DNA of 64,000 nucleotides from Reyranella massiliensis 521 (GCA_945860205.1 CAMARK010000014.1:1-64000), one strand, 5' to 3'. Shown: positions 44,812 through 54,524, numbered from the stretch's first letter. Notes: generated from the letters alone by a model not told the origin. A program made the numbers and translations.

Positions 44812-46028
44812 GCTTCGATGTCAGAGCGGTTAGAAGCCAGTTCCCGATCCTGTCCGAAATCATCGACGGCCGGCCGGTTCACTATCTCGACAACGGCGCC
44901 TCGGCGCAGACGCCCGATGCCGTGCTCGATGCCGTGCGGACCTATGAAACCACCGGCCGCGCCAATGTGTTGCGCGGCGTCCATCGCCTCGCCGAGCGGG
45001 CAACCGATGCCTACGAGAATGCCCGCACCGAAGTCGCGACCTTCCTCGGTGTCGCACCCATGGAGATCATCTTCACGGGCGGCTGCACGGCAGCGATCAA
45101 CCTGGTGGCCTATTCCTACGGCTCGCTCCTGAAGCCGGATGATCGCATCCTGCTGTCGGAGCTCGAGCACCATTCCAACATCGTGCCGTGGCAAATGCTG
45201 CGTGCGCGCGCCGGCATCGAGATCGACATGGTGCCGGTGACGGTGGACGGCCGGATCGATCTCGAGAAGCTACCGGAACTGATCACGCCGCGGACCAAAC
45301 TGATCTCGCTGGCACACGTTTCCAACGTGACGGGGGCGATGGTCGATGTCGGCACCGTGGTTGCTGCCGCCAAGACCGTCGGCGCCAAGGTCATGCTCGA
45401 TGGCGCCCAGAAGGCCCCGCATGGTCCCATCGACCTGCCGGCGCTCGGCGTCGATTTCTACGCCTTCGCCGGCCACAAGGCCTATGGGCCGAACGGCATC
45501 GGCGTGCTGTGGGCGAAGGCCGAGCTGCTCGAAGCCATGCCGCCCTTCATGGGTGGCGGCTCGATGATCGGCCGCGTGACATTCGCCGAAACCACCTGGG
45601 CACCGCCGCCGCGACGGTTCGAGGCCGGCACGCCGCCGATCGGTCCCGCGATCGGCCTGGGGGCTGCCTGCAAATGGATGCGGGCGCTCGACTGGACCGG
45701 CGCGCACGCGCACGAGATGATGATGGTGCAGCATCTGATGGACGGGCTGCAGAAGATCGACGGCGCCCGGATTTTTGGCCCGGCCGGACTGCAGAACCGC
45801 TATCCGGTCGTGTCATTCATGCTGGACGGCGTCCATCCTCACGACGTCGCCCAGACGCTCGACTCGTTCGGCGTCGCGGTCCGCGCCGGCCATCATTGCG
45901 CACAGCCGCTGATGGACCGCTTCGATCTCGACGGCACGACGCGTGTTTCCATGGCGCCGTACAATGATCGCAGCGACATCGATGCCTTGCTGACCGGCGT
46001 GCGGCACGCCGCCAAGACGCTTCGATGA
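44808..46028 (+). CDS. sufS: Cysteine desulfurase, SufS type
   Basis: The 406-residue PLP enzyme removes sulfur from cysteine as a persulfide. The PLP lysine is K224 (FAGHKAYGPNGIGVLW). HHSNIVPWQML and SLAHVSNVTGAM are SufS/CsdA hallmarks. The catalytic cysteine is C364 in RAGHHCAQPLMDRF, with the short group II loop. The start overlaps the molybdopterin fusion gene (ATGA) and SufU follows. sufB, sufC and sufD are absent, so a dedicated role in sulfurating the molybdenum cofactor is plausible. Confidence 0.92.
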   Translation: MSFDVRAVRSQFPILSEIIDGRPVHYLDNGASAQTPDAVLDAVRTYETTGRANVLRGVHRLAERATDAYENARTEVATFLGVAPMEIIFTGGCTAAINLVAYSYGSLLKPDDRILLSELEHHSNIVPWQMLRARAGIEIDMVPVTVDGRIDLEKLPELITPRTKLISLAHVSNVTGAMVDVGTVVAAAKTVGAKVMLDGAQKAPHGPIDLPALGVDFYAFAGHKAYGPNGIGVLWAKAELLEAMPPFMGGGSMIGRVTFAETTWAPPPRRFEAGTPPIGPAIGLGAACKWMRALDWTGAHAHEMMMVQHLMDGLQKIDGARIFGPAGLQNRYPVVSFMLDGVHPHDVAQTLDSFGVAVRAGHHCAQPLMDRFDLDGTTRVSMAPYNDRSDIDALLTGVRHAAKTLR

Positions 46029-46038
46029 GAATGGGGTG

Positions 46039-46446
46039 ATGAGCGACCAACTCTACCAGGAACAGATCGTAGCGCTCGCCAAGGCCAGGACAGGTGCGGG
46101 CAAGCTGGCGAACCCGACCAAGTCGGCCCGCCGGGACAACCCACTGTGCGGCGACCGGGTGACGATGGACGTCCGGTTGGACGGGCAGGGCAAGATTGCC
46201 GAGATCGCCCATCAGGTGCGCGGCTGCCTACTCTGCCAGGCATCGGCCTCGGCGCTGTCCTCGATTGCGATCGGTCGTGACGCCGTGGGCATCGCGGCGG
46301 CGCGTCACGAAGCCGAACGGGCGGTCGGGCGGGAAGAGGGGGGAGCTGCCGGGCCGTTCGCCGCTTTCGCGCCCGTTGCCGCCCACAAGTCGCGGCAGGA
46401 ATGCGTGCTGCTGCCGTTCGAAGCGCTAAAAGACGCGCTCGCGTAG
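46039..46446 (+). CDS. sufU: SufU-type zinc sulfurtransferase
   Basis: The 135-residue protein has the SufU zinc ligands: C37 and D39 in NPLCGDRVTMD, C63 in RGCLLCQASASAL, and C122 in RQECVLLPF. An extra cysteine, C66, stands where many SufU proteins have serine. SufU receives the persulfide from SufS. The insertion between ligands two and three is of the SufU rather than IscU kind. The stop codon lies in the first copy of a 16-base triplicate repeat. It is the last gene of the operon. Confidence 0.87.
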   Translation: MSDQLYQEQIVALAKARTGAGKLANPTKSARRDNPLCGDRVTMDVRLDGQGKIAEIAHQVRGCLLCQASASALSSIAIGRDAVGIAAARHEAERAVGREEGGAAGPFAAFAPVAAHKSRQECVLLPFEALKDALA

Positions 46447-46488
46447 ATTCGTCGCCGCGTAGATTCGTCGCCGCCTAGATTCGTCGCA
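46441..46488. repeat. 16-bp unit in three tandem copies over the sufU stop codon
   Basis: GCGTAGATTCGTCGCC is present at 46441-46456 and 46457-46472, with a third copy at 46473-46488 that differs at two positions (GCCTAGATTCGTCGCA). The first copy contains the last codon and TAG stop of sufU, so the stop is repeated downstream. Confidence 0.92.
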
Positions 46489-46550
46489 CGGGCGCCCCGG
46501 TTGCGTCATAGTCCGCGCTCACGGTGCGTGGGCAGCGCCGGGGAGGCCTC

Positions 46551-48578
46551 ATGCGATATCTTCTGACCAGTCTGGCTCTTCTGAGCCTTTTCACCTTTCC
46601 GACTCTCGCCGTTGCCCAGGACCTAGCCCTGAAGCGGGTGATGCTGTCGTCGGGCGGCATGGGCTACTTCGAATATGAAGCCGCCGTCGATGGCGACGCG
46701 ACATTGAAGCTCACGGTCTCGCTGCAACAGGTTGACGACGTGCTGAAGAGCCTGGTCGTCTACGACGACAAGGGTGGCGTCGGCGGCCTCAGCCTGCCGG
46801 GGCGCGAGCCGCTGGCCCAGGCTTTCAAGGACCTGCCGTTCGACCAGGCCTCCCTAGGATCACCGGCCGAGTTGCTGGCGACCCTGAAGGGCGCGCAGGT
46901 CACCGTCGGCGGCAGCCGTGCAATCTCGGGCCGTATCGTTTCGGTCCAGGAAGAGACCGTCGCTCTCGGCGCCGACAAGGGAACGACCACGCGCACGCGC
47001 GTCACCCTGTTCACCGGCCTCGGCCTGCAACAGTTCATCCTGGAAGATGCGGAGAACCTGCAGTTCGCCGATGCGGCGCTGCGCGACAAGGTCAGTCAGG
47101 CCCTGGTCGCCATCCAGGGCAACCGCGCCAAGGATGCCCGCACCATCGAACTGTCGACGCGCGGCACGGGCAAGCGCGTCGTGCGGGTTGCCTACATCGT
47201 CGAAGCGCCGGTGTGGAAGGCGTCTTATCGCCTGACCATGGGCGCGGACCCGGCGGCGCCGCGCTCGGCGCTACAGGGCTGGGCTACGATCGAGAATCTG
47301 AGCGGCCAGGACTGGAAGGACGTCGAGCTCACCTTGGTATCGGGCCGGCCGGTCGCCTTTCGTCAGGCTCTCTACAACGCCTACTACGTCACGCGCCCGG
47401 AAGTGCCGGTCGAAGTCGCCGGCCGCCTCGTGCCCGGCGTCGACCGTGGCGGTGTCGAAGCCGATCAACGCAGCAAGGCCTCGGTACCGTCGATGCCCGC
47501 ACCGGCACCGTATCGCGCACAGCAGGAGCGCACCATGTCACCGGCCGCCGCGCCGCCACCGCCTCCGCCGCCAATCGCCGCCGCAGCCGAGCAGATCGAA
47601 GCCTCGGATGCCGCGACCCAGGTGGTGTTCAAGTTCCCGCGCGCCGTCAGCGTCGACAACGGTCGCACGCTGTCGATTCCGATCATCGACCGCCAGGTGC
47701 CGGCGCTGCGGATGGCGCTCTATCAGGCCGACGCCGCGCCGCGCAATCCGCTGGCCGCCATCCGCCTCACCAACGACGGCGAGAGCGGTCTGCCGCCGGG
47801 CCTGATCACGATCTACGAGCGCGACAAGGCCGACAGCGTGGCCTATGTCGGCGACGCCCGGCTCTCGGGCTTCCCGGTCGGCGAGACGCGGCTGCTGGCC
47901 TATGCGCTCGACGAGAAGATCACCATCGAGCGCGACGTCGCCCAGACCGACCGGCTTGCCACGGGAACCATCTCCCAGGGCGTGCTCAAACTCTCGCGCA
48001 TCGTACGCCAGACCGCGGTCTACCGCGTGCGCGGCCCGGCCAAGGAGCCGCGCCAGCTCATCGTCGTGCAGCGCCGGCTGCCGGGCTGGACGCTCACCAA
48101 GCCCGACGCCAAGGGCATCGACATCAGCGAGGGCAACTACCGCATCCCGTTCACCCTGCCGGGCGGCGACCAGACCCAGACGTTGGAAGTCGTTCAGGAG
48201 CAGACACAGCAGCAGGAGCTGCGTCTGGTCGATGGGGCCGCCGACCAGATCCGCGTCTATGCCCAGGCGCGCGAGTTCGATGCCAAGACCCGCGATGCGC
48301 TCACCAAGGTGCTGCAACTGCAGCAGTCCGTTGCCGAGGCCCAGCGCAAGGGTACGCAGGTCGATGCCGAGCGGCAGGCGATCGCGCAGGAGCAGGCGCG
48401 ACTGCGTGAGAACCTTGCCCGCGTGCCGGCCAACAGCGACCTGCAGCGCCGCTACCTCGCCACGCTCGACAAGCAGGAGAGCGACCTGGAAGCGCTGGCC
48501 AAGCGCAAGATCGAGGCGGAGAAGGGCGTCGAGACGGCGCGCGACGCGCTCAGGACGTACGTGGCGCAGCTCGGTTAA
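46551..48578 (+). CDS. DUF4139 domain protein, secreted
   Basis: The 675-residue protein follows GGGGAGG and has a signal peptide (MRYLLTSLALLSLFTFPTLAVA). The N-terminal part includes KRVMLSSGGMGYFEYEAAVDG. The DUF4139 region follows, with RVVRVAYIVEAPVWKASYRL and WATIENLSGQDWKDVELTLV, interrupted by a proline/alanine-rich linker (about 330-360). The C-terminal 120 residues are a long charged coiled coil. The family has no proven function, and relatives in other bacteria are called mucoidy inhibitor A-like. It stands alone, and its stop shares TTAA with recG. Confidence 0.83.
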   Translation: MRYLLTSLALLSLFTFPTLAVAQDLALKRVMLSSGGMGYFEYEAAVDGDATLKLTVSLQQVDDVLKSLVVYDDKGGVGGLSLPGREPLAQAFKDLPFDQASLGSPAELLATLKGAQVTVGGSRAISGRIVSVQEETVALGADKGTTTRTRVTLFTGLGLQQFILEDAENLQFADAALRDKVSQALVAIQGNRAKDARTIELSTRGTGKRVVRVAYIVEAPVWKASYRLTMGADPAAPRSALQGWATIENLSGQDWKDVELTLVSGRPVAFRQALYNAYYVTRPEVPVEVAGRLVPGVDRGGVEADQRSKASVPSMPAPAPYRAQQERTMSPAAAPPPPPPPIAAAAEQIEASDAATQVVFKFPRAVSVDNGRTLSIPIIDRQVPALRMALYQADAAPRNPLAAIRLTNDGESGLPPGLITIYERDKADSVAYVGDARLSGFPVGETRLLAYALDEKITIERDVAQTDRLATGTISQGVLKLSRIVRQTAVYRVRGPAKEPRQLIVVQRRLPGWTLTKPDAKGIDISEGNYRIPFTLPGGDQTQTLEVVQEQTQQQELRLVDGAADQIRVYAQAREFDAKTRDALTKVLQLQQSVAEAQRKGTQVDAERQAIAQEQARLRENLARVPANSDLQRRYLATLDKQESDLEALAKRKIEAEKGVETARDALRTYVAQLG

Positions 48579-50656
48579 CCGGCGCGGAGCGTCCTCACCG
48601 CGTCGTCGCGGCGGAAGAGGTAGAGAAGGGTTCGGAGCGCCGCGCCGCGGTCCGACTTGAGATCGGGATCGCGATCGATCACCAAGCGTGCATCGTCCCG
48701 GGCGGCCTGCAGCAGTTCGCCATGGGCCGCAAGGTCGGCAAGGCGCATGTCGGGCAGGCCGCTCTGTCGCGTGCCTAAAAGCTCACCGGCGCCGCGCAGG
48801 CGTAGATCTTCCTCGGCGATGCGGAAGCCGTCCTCGGTCTCGCGCATGATCGCGAGCCGTGCCTTGGCGGTCTCGCCGAGTGGTTGGGCATAGAGCAGCA
48901 GGCAGCTCGATTTGCCGGCGCCGCGCCCGACCCGACCACGAAGCTGATGAAGCTGTGCCAAACCGAAGCGCTCCGCGTGTTCGATGACCATGACAGTGGC
49001 CGCGGGCACATCGACGCCGACTTCGATCACCGTCGTCGCCACCAGGACCGACAGGCGCCCATCGGCGAAGGCCGCCATGGTCGCCTCGCGTTCAGCAGTC
49101 TTGAGCCTTCCATGCAGCAGGCCGACCTTGCCGGGAAAGCGGGCGCTGAGCAGCTGGAAGCGTTCCTCGACATTGGCGAGGTCGACTTCCTCCGATTCCT
49201 CGATCAATGGGCAGACCCAGTAGACTTGGGCGCCGGTCCCGATCATGCGGCCGACGCCCGGCACGACCTCGCCGACCCGCTCCAGGGGAAGCGTGCGGGT
49301 GTCGATGGGCAGGCGACCGGCCGGCTTCTCGGTGAGTTTCGACACGTCGAGATCGCCATAGGCCGCCAGCATCAAAGTGCGCGGGATAGGCGTCGCGGTC
49401 ATCACCAGCAGGTCGACGGCATGGCCCTTGGAGGAAAGCGCCATGCGCTGATGGACGCCGAAGCGATGCTGCTCGTCGACGACGGCCAGCGCCAGATCGG
49501 CGAACTCGACTTCTTCCTGGACCAGCGCGTGCGTGCCGATGACCAGACCGATCGAGCCGTCGGCCAGGCCGCGCATCGTCTCCTTCTTCTGCTTCTGGCC
49601 GTCACGCCCGGTGAGGAGCGCGAGGCGAACGCCCGTGGCCTCGGCCAGCGGCGCGATGGTGGCGTAGTGCTGGCGCGCCAACAGCTCCGTCGGCGCCATC
49701 AGGGCGGCCTGGGCACCGGCTTCGACGGCGATCAACATGGCGAGGAAGGCGACCAGCGTCTTGCCGCTGCCGACATCGCCCTGCAGCAAGCGGATCATCC
49801 GCTCCGGCTTGGCCATGTCGGCCGCAATCTCCTCGACCGCGCCTTTCTGACTGGCCGTCAATTCGAACGGCAGCGCCTCGAGCGTGACCTTGTGCAGGCG
49901 CCGGTCACCCTTGGTGGCGCGCCCGGCGACCGTGCGATTGTGATGTCGCACCAATGCGATGGCGAGTTGGCTCGCCAGCAACTCATCGAAGGCGAGGCGG
50001 GCCCGCGCCGGATGCAGCGGTGCGAGGTCGGACTCTTCCGCAGGCGCTTGAGCCTGCGCGAGCGACGATTTCCAGCCGGCCCATCCATTGCGCGCGAGGT
50101 ACGCAGCGTCCTGCCATTCCGGCAATTCAGGTGCACGTTCGACGCCGGCCGCAATGGCTTTCTGGATCGGGCGTTGGGTGAGGCCCGCAGTGAGGCCGTA
50201 GACCGGCTCGACCCGCAGGATCGACTCGCGCTGGTCGAGCGGCACGACATGGTCGGGGTGCGTGATCTGGACTTCGCCCTGGTAGAGATCGATCCGGCCA
50301 CTGACGACGCGGATCTCGCCCGGCGGCAACAGCTTCTTCAGGTAATCCTCACGGCCGTTGAAGAAGGTGAGGCAGAGCCGGCCGGTCTCGTCACTGCACC
50401 AGATGCGGTAGGGCTGGCGCGGGTTGCGCGGCACCAGATGCTCGTCGACCGTCACCGTGAGCGTGGCGATTTCGCCTGCCTGGGCGCCCGCGATCTCGGG
50501 TGCGTTGCGGCGGTCGATGAGGGCGGAGGGCAGGTGCCACAGCAGGTCGACGACCAGCGGCCCCGTTAGTTTCTCCACGAGCTTGCCCAACCGCGGCCCA
50601 ATTCCGGGCAGCGACGTCACTTGGGCGAATAGAGGGGTCAGGCTTTGCGGGCGCAT
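48575..50656 (-). CDS. recG: ATP-dependent DNA helicase RecG
   Basis: The 693-residue branch-migration helicase remodels stalled forks. It has the N-terminal wedge domain (LTVTVDEHLVPRNPRQPYRI), Walker A GDVGSGKT, MAPTELLARQHY, the DEQH box VVDEQHRFGVHQR, MTATPIPRTL, ATTVIEVGVDVP, QLRGRVGRG and the TRG-type end DLRLRGAGELLGTRQSG. All motifs are intact. I chose the ATG at 50656. It is divergent from sdhE-mfd. Confidence 0.96.
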   Translation of the reverse strand: MRPQSLTPLFAQVTSLPGIGPRLGKLVEKLTGPLVVDLLWHLPSALIDRRNAPEIAGAQAGEIATLTVTVDEHLVPRNPRQPYRIWCSDETGRLCLTFFNGREDYLKKLLPPGEIRVVSGRIDLYQGEVQITHPDHVVPLDQRESILRVEPVYGLTAGLTQRPIQKAIAAGVERAPELPEWQDAAYLARNGWAGWKSSLAQAQAPAEESDLAPLHPARARLAFDELLASQLAIALVRHHNRTVAGRATKGDRRLHKVTLEALPFELTASQKGAVEEIAADMAKPERMIRLLQGDVGSGKTLVAFLAMLIAVEAGAQAALMAPTELLARQHYATIAPLAEATGVRLALLTGRDGQKQKKETMRGLADGSIGLVIGTHALVQEEVEFADLALAVVDEQHRFGVHQRMALSSKGHAVDLLVMTATPIPRTLMLAAYGDLDVSKLTEKPAGRLPIDTRTLPLERVGEVVPGVGRMIGTGAQVYWVCPLIEESEEVDLANVEERFQLLSARFPGKVGLLHGRLKTAEREATMAAFADGRLSVLVATTVIEVGVDVPAATVMVIEHAERFGLAQLHQLRGRVGRGAGKSSCLLLYAQPLGETAKARLAIMRETEDGFRIAEEDLRLRGAGELLGTRQSGLPDMRLADLAAHGELLQAARDDARLVIDRDPDLKSDRGAALRTLLYLFRRDDAVRTLRAG

Positions 50657-50757
50657 TTGTGAGGTATGGGCGTGTAGCAGGCGTGTGGGGCCGCGTGACT
50701 CCGCCATCGCCGCCGCCTATATGCTACGCCCCTTTTCGGGTCGGACCTGGGGAAAAG

Positions 50758-51030
50758 ATGAGCGGCGAGGCGGATATCGAGACCCGGCGCAAGCGGCTGC
50801 TCTATCGCAGCATCTACCGTGGCAACAAGGAGAACGACATTCTCCTTGGCCAATTCGCGCGCGCGCATATCGCCTCGTTCCATTCGGCCGAACTGGACCA
50901 GTACGAACGCCTGCTGGATACCGGGGACAACGATATCTTCGACTGGGTTTCGGGCAAGGCCGACGTTCCGCCTGAGGCCGATACGCCCGTTCTGCGCCTG
51001 GTTATGGCGTTCCGGGTGAGTTTCCAATGA
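50758..51030 (+). CDS. sdhE: FAD assembly factor SdhE
   Basis: The 90-residue protein carries the R21-G-N-K-E-N-D motif (RGxxE) of SdhE/SDH5, which attaches FAD covalently to succinate dehydrogenase. The five-helix pattern and length fit. GGGGAAAAG precedes ATG 50758. The stop overlaps the mfd start in ATGA. Its position between recG and mfd is common in Alphaproteobacteria. Confidence 0.9.
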   Translation: MSGEADIETRRKRLLYRSIYRGNKENDILLGQFARAHIASFHSAELDQYERLLDTGDNDIFDWVSGKADVPPEADTPVLRLVMAFRVSFQ

Positions 51031-54000
51031 CCATGCCGCTCGCCGACACGCTTGCAGCGATCCATCGCAAGGCAGGCCGCTGGACCATCGCCGGCCTGCC
51101 GGAAGGCGCGGATTCGCTGGCGCTCGCAGATTTGGCGCGCACGAGTGGCGGGCAGGACATTCTGCATGTGGCGCGCGACGGTCAGCGCCTGGAGCGGCTT
51201 CAGGACGGGCTGCGCTTCTTCGCGCCGGAGCGCGAGGTGCTGGTCTTCCCGGCGTGGGATTGCCTGCCTTACGACCGGCTGTCGCCGCACCCGGACATCG
51301 TGGCGGAACGGCTGACGACGCTGGTCAAGCTCGCAGCGACCAGGAAACCCGGTGCGCCGGGCAGGATCATCCTGGCATCGGTGGGAGCTGCCCTGCAGAA
51401 GGTCCCGCCACGCAGCCTCTATGCCGATGCCGCGGTCGTCCTGCGCAAGGGTCAGACGGTCGACGTCAATTGGCTGGCGAAGTTCCTCGGCGAGAACGGC
51501 TACGGCCGCGCCGAGACTGTGATGGAGCCCGGCGAGTTCGCGATCCGCGGCGGCCTGATCGATCTCTTCCCGCCGGGCACGGACGAGCCCCTGCGCCTCG
51601 ACCTGTTTGGCGATACGCTGGAGGAAATCCGCTCCTTCGATGCCATGAGCCAGCGCTCGACCGGCCCGCGTGACGAAGTCGTGCTGTTGCCGGTGAGCGA
51701 AGTGCTGCTTACCACCGAAGGCATCGCTCGTTTCCGCAGCGGCTATCGCGAGCTGTTCGGCAATGTCGGCGGCGATGACATCCTGTACGAGGCGGTGTCG
51801 GCCGGTCAGCGCCACGTCGGCATGGAGCATTGGCTGCCGTTGTTCCACGAGAAGATGGAGACGATCCTCGACTATTGCCCTGACGCGACAGTGACCTCGG
51901 ACCACCAGATCGCCGAGGCGTTCCAGGCGCGGCACGAGTTGATCGCCGATTACTACGATGCCCGGCGCAAGACCGGCGGCAAGGGTGGCATGAGCGGTGC
52001 CGCAGACTACAAGCCGATCGCACCTGAATTGCTTTATCTCGATCCGAAAGTGTGGGATGGCCTGCTCGGTGGGCGGACCGTTGCCGCCTTCACGACTTTC
52101 GACGCTTCTCCGTCAGCCACCAATACGATCGATCTTCGCGGTCGCCGCCATGAAGGCTTTGCCCAGGCGCGCACCGCGCAGGGCGTCAATCTATTCGACA
52201 AGGTGGCCGAGCATGTGAAGGCCGCCAACGGCGGCGGACGCCGGGTGGTGGTCGCGGGCTACACCGAGGGTTCGGCAAGCCGGCTGCAACATCTCCTGCA
52301 GGAGCATGGGGCGACGACGCCCGTTCCCGTACCCGATCTCGCCACCATGCTCGGACTGCCCCAGGGCGTGATCGGCGTCGCGATCTGGCCGCTCGAGCAT
52401 GGTTTCGTGCTGGATGGGCTGGAGGTCATCGGCGAGGAGGACATCCTCGGTGATCGCCTGTCGCGGCCGGCCAAGAAGCGGCGGCCGTCGGAACGCTTCA
52501 TCGCGGAGGCCTCGGCGCTCAGCGAAGGCGATCTTGTCGTTCATCGCGAGCATGGCGTCGGCCGTTACGAGGGGCTGGTGACGCTGGAGATCCAGAACGC
52601 CCGTCACGACTGTCTGAGGCTGACCTACGAAGGCGGCGACAAGCTCTTCCTGCCGGTCGAGAACATCGACGTGCTGAGCCGCTACGGCGCGTCGGAAGAG
52701 GGTGCCGTCCTCGATCGTCTGGGCGGCGTCGCCTGGCAATCGCGCAAGGCGCGGCTGAAGCAGCGCATTGCCGACATGGCCGACCGGCTGATCAAGATCG
52801 CGGCCGAGCGCGCGATCCGGCGCGGCGAGACGATGGTGCCGCAGGACGGGCTCTACGAGGAATTCTGCGCCCGTTTCCCCTATGCCGAGACCGAGGACCA
52901 GCTCCAGGCGATCTCGGACGTGCTGGAAGACCTTTCCTCCGGCAAGCCGATGGACCGGCTGATCTGCGGCGACGTCGGCTTCGGCAAGACCGAGGTGGCG
53001 CTGCGCGCCGCCTTTGTTGCCGCGCTCTCCGGCAAGCAGGTGGCGATCATCGGCCCGACGACCCTGCTGGCGCGACAGCATCACCGGACCTTCCTGGAGC
53101 GCTTTCAGGGACTGCCGGTCCGGATCGGGCGCCTGTCGCGTCTGGTTACCGCGAAGGAGTCGAAGGAAACCAAGGCGGCGCTCAAGGAAGGCACGGTCGA
53201 CATCGTCATCGGCACCCATGCGCTGCTGGCCAAGAGCATCGACTTCAAGGACCTTGGCCTCTTGATTGTGGACGAGGAGCAGCATTTCGGCGTCGGTCAC
53301 AAGGAGCGGCTGAAGGAACTGCGGGCCGATGTCCATGTGCTCACGCTGACGGCGACGCCGATCCCGCGGACGCTCCAGCTTGCACTCACCGGCGTGCGCG
53401 ACATGAGCCTGATTGCCACGCCTCCCGTCGATCGCCTCGCCGTGCGCACCTTCGTGACCCCATTCGACGCCGTCGCCATTCGCGAGGCGCTGCTGCGCGA
53501 GCAGTATCGCGGCGGCCAGAGCTTCTACGTCTGCCCGCGCATCGAGGACCTGGCCACGGTCGCGGCCGAGTTGCGCGAGCTGGTGCCCGAGATGCGCATG
53601 GCCATGGCGCATGGCCGCCTGGCGCCGACCCAGATCGAGAACACGATGCAGGATTTCGTTGACGGCAAGTTCGACGTTCTGCTGTCGACCAACATCGTCG
53701 AGAGCGGTCTCGACATCCGCAACGCCAACACGATGATCATCCATCGCGCCGACATGTTTGGCTTGGCCCAGCTCTACCAGCTGCGCGGCCGCATCGGCCG
53801 CGGCAAGACCCGGGCCTATGCCTATCTGACGGTGCCGCCGGGCAAGGCGCTCAACGAGGCGGCCTCGAAACGGCTCGACGTGATGCAGACCTTGGACACG
53901 CTGGGCGCGGGCTTCCAGCTCGCGAGCTACGATCTCGACATTCGCGGCGCCGGCAATCTTTTAGGCGAGGAGCAGTCCGGCCATATCCGCGAGGTCGGCA

Positions 54001-54524
54001 TCGAACTTTACCAACAGCTCCTCGACGAGGCCGTGGCCTCGGCGCGGGGCAGGGCAGAGGAGGCCGAGAAGGCCGATTGGTCACCGCAGATCAACCTCGG
54101 CATCCCGGTGCTCATCCCCGAGGAATACGTCGGCGAGCTCAGCGTGCGGATGGGGCTCTATCGCCGGATCGGCGCGCTGGAGAGCCAGGCGGAGATCGAT
54201 TCCTTCGCGGCCGAAATGGTCGACCGGTTCGGCAAGATGCCGGTGGAGGCCGAGTTCCTGCTCAACACGGTGGCTCTGAAGATGCTCTGCCGCGCCTCGG
54301 GGGTCGAGCGGATCGATGCCGGCGAGAAGGCGTTGGTCCTGTCGTTCCACGACAACAAGTTCGCCCGGCCCGACAAGCTCATCGCCTGGATCCAGAAGAA
54401 CGCGCCTTTGGTGAAGCTGCGGCCCGACCACCGCGTGATCGTGCAGCGAGTTTGGGCCGACGAGCGGCAGCGGATTTCCGGCGTGACTTCGATTTTGGCC
54501 GGGCTGGCGAAACTCGCGGCTTGA
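51027..54524 (+). CDS. mfd: Transcription-repair coupling factor Mfd
   Basis: The 1165-residue protein removes stalled RNA polymerase and recruits UvrA. It has the N-terminal UvrB-like module (VFPAWDCLPYDRLSPHPD) and the RNA polymerase interaction domain (GDLVVHREHGVGRYEGLVTL). The RecG-like motor has Walker A GDVGFGKTE at about residue 650, LIVDEEQHFGVGHKE, LTATPIPRTLQLA, QLRGRIGRGKTRAYAYL and GAGNLLGEEQSGHI. The C-terminal TRCF domain is present. The last 146 bases are overlapped antisense by the tetR reading frame. Confidence 0.96.
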   Translation: MTMPLADTLAAIHRKAGRWTIAGLPEGADSLALADLARTSGGQDILHVARDGQRLERLQDGLRFFAPEREVLVFPAWDCLPYDRLSPHPDIVAERLTTLVKLAATRKPGAPGRIILASVGAALQKVPPRSLYADAAVVLRKGQTVDVNWLAKFLGENGYGRAETVMEPGEFAIRGGLIDLFPPGTDEPLRLDLFGDTLEEIRSFDAMSQRSTGPRDEVVLLPVSEVLLTTEGIARFRSGYRELFGNVGGDDILYEAVSAGQRHVGMEHWLPLFHEKMETILDYCPDATVTSDHQIAEAFQARHELIADYYDARRKTGGKGGMSGAADYKPIAPELLYLDPKVWDGLLGGRTVAAFTTFDASPSATNTIDLRGRRHEGFAQARTAQGVNLFDKVAEHVKAANGGGRRVVVAGYTEGSASRLQHLLQEHGATTPVPVPDLATMLGLPQGVIGVAIWPLEHGFVLDGLEVIGEEDILGDRLSRPAKKRRPSERFIAEASALSEGDLVVHREHGVGRYEGLVTLEIQNARHDCLRLTYEGGDKLFLPVENIDVLSRYGASEEGAVLDRLGGVAWQSRKARLKQRIADMADRLIKIAAERAIRRGETMVPQDGLYEEFCARFPYAETEDQLQAISDVLEDLSSGKPMDRLICGDVGFGKTEVALRAAFVAALSGKQVAIIGPTTLLARQHHRTFLERFQGLPVRIGRLSRLVTAKESKETKAALKEGTVDIVIGTHALLAKSIDFKDLGLLIVDEEQHFGVGHKERLKELRADVHVLTLTATPIPRTLQLALTGVRDMSLIATPPVDRLAVRTFVTPFDAVAIREALLREQYRGGQSFYVCPRIEDLATVAAELRELVPEMRMAMAHGRLAPTQIENTMQDFVDGKFDVLLSTNIVESGLDIRNANTMIIHRADMFGLAQLYQLRGRIGRGKTRAYAYLTVPPGKALNEAASKRLDVMQTLDTLGAGFQLASYDLDIRGAGNLLGEEQSGHIREVGIELYQQLLDEAVASARGRAEEAEKADWSPQINLGIPVLIPEEYVGELSVRMGLYRRIGALESQAEIDSFAAEMVDRFGKMPVEAEFLLNTVALKMLCRASGVERIDAGEKALVLSFHDNKFARPDKLIAWIQKNAPLVKLRPDHRVIVQRVWADERQRISGVTSILAGLAKLAA

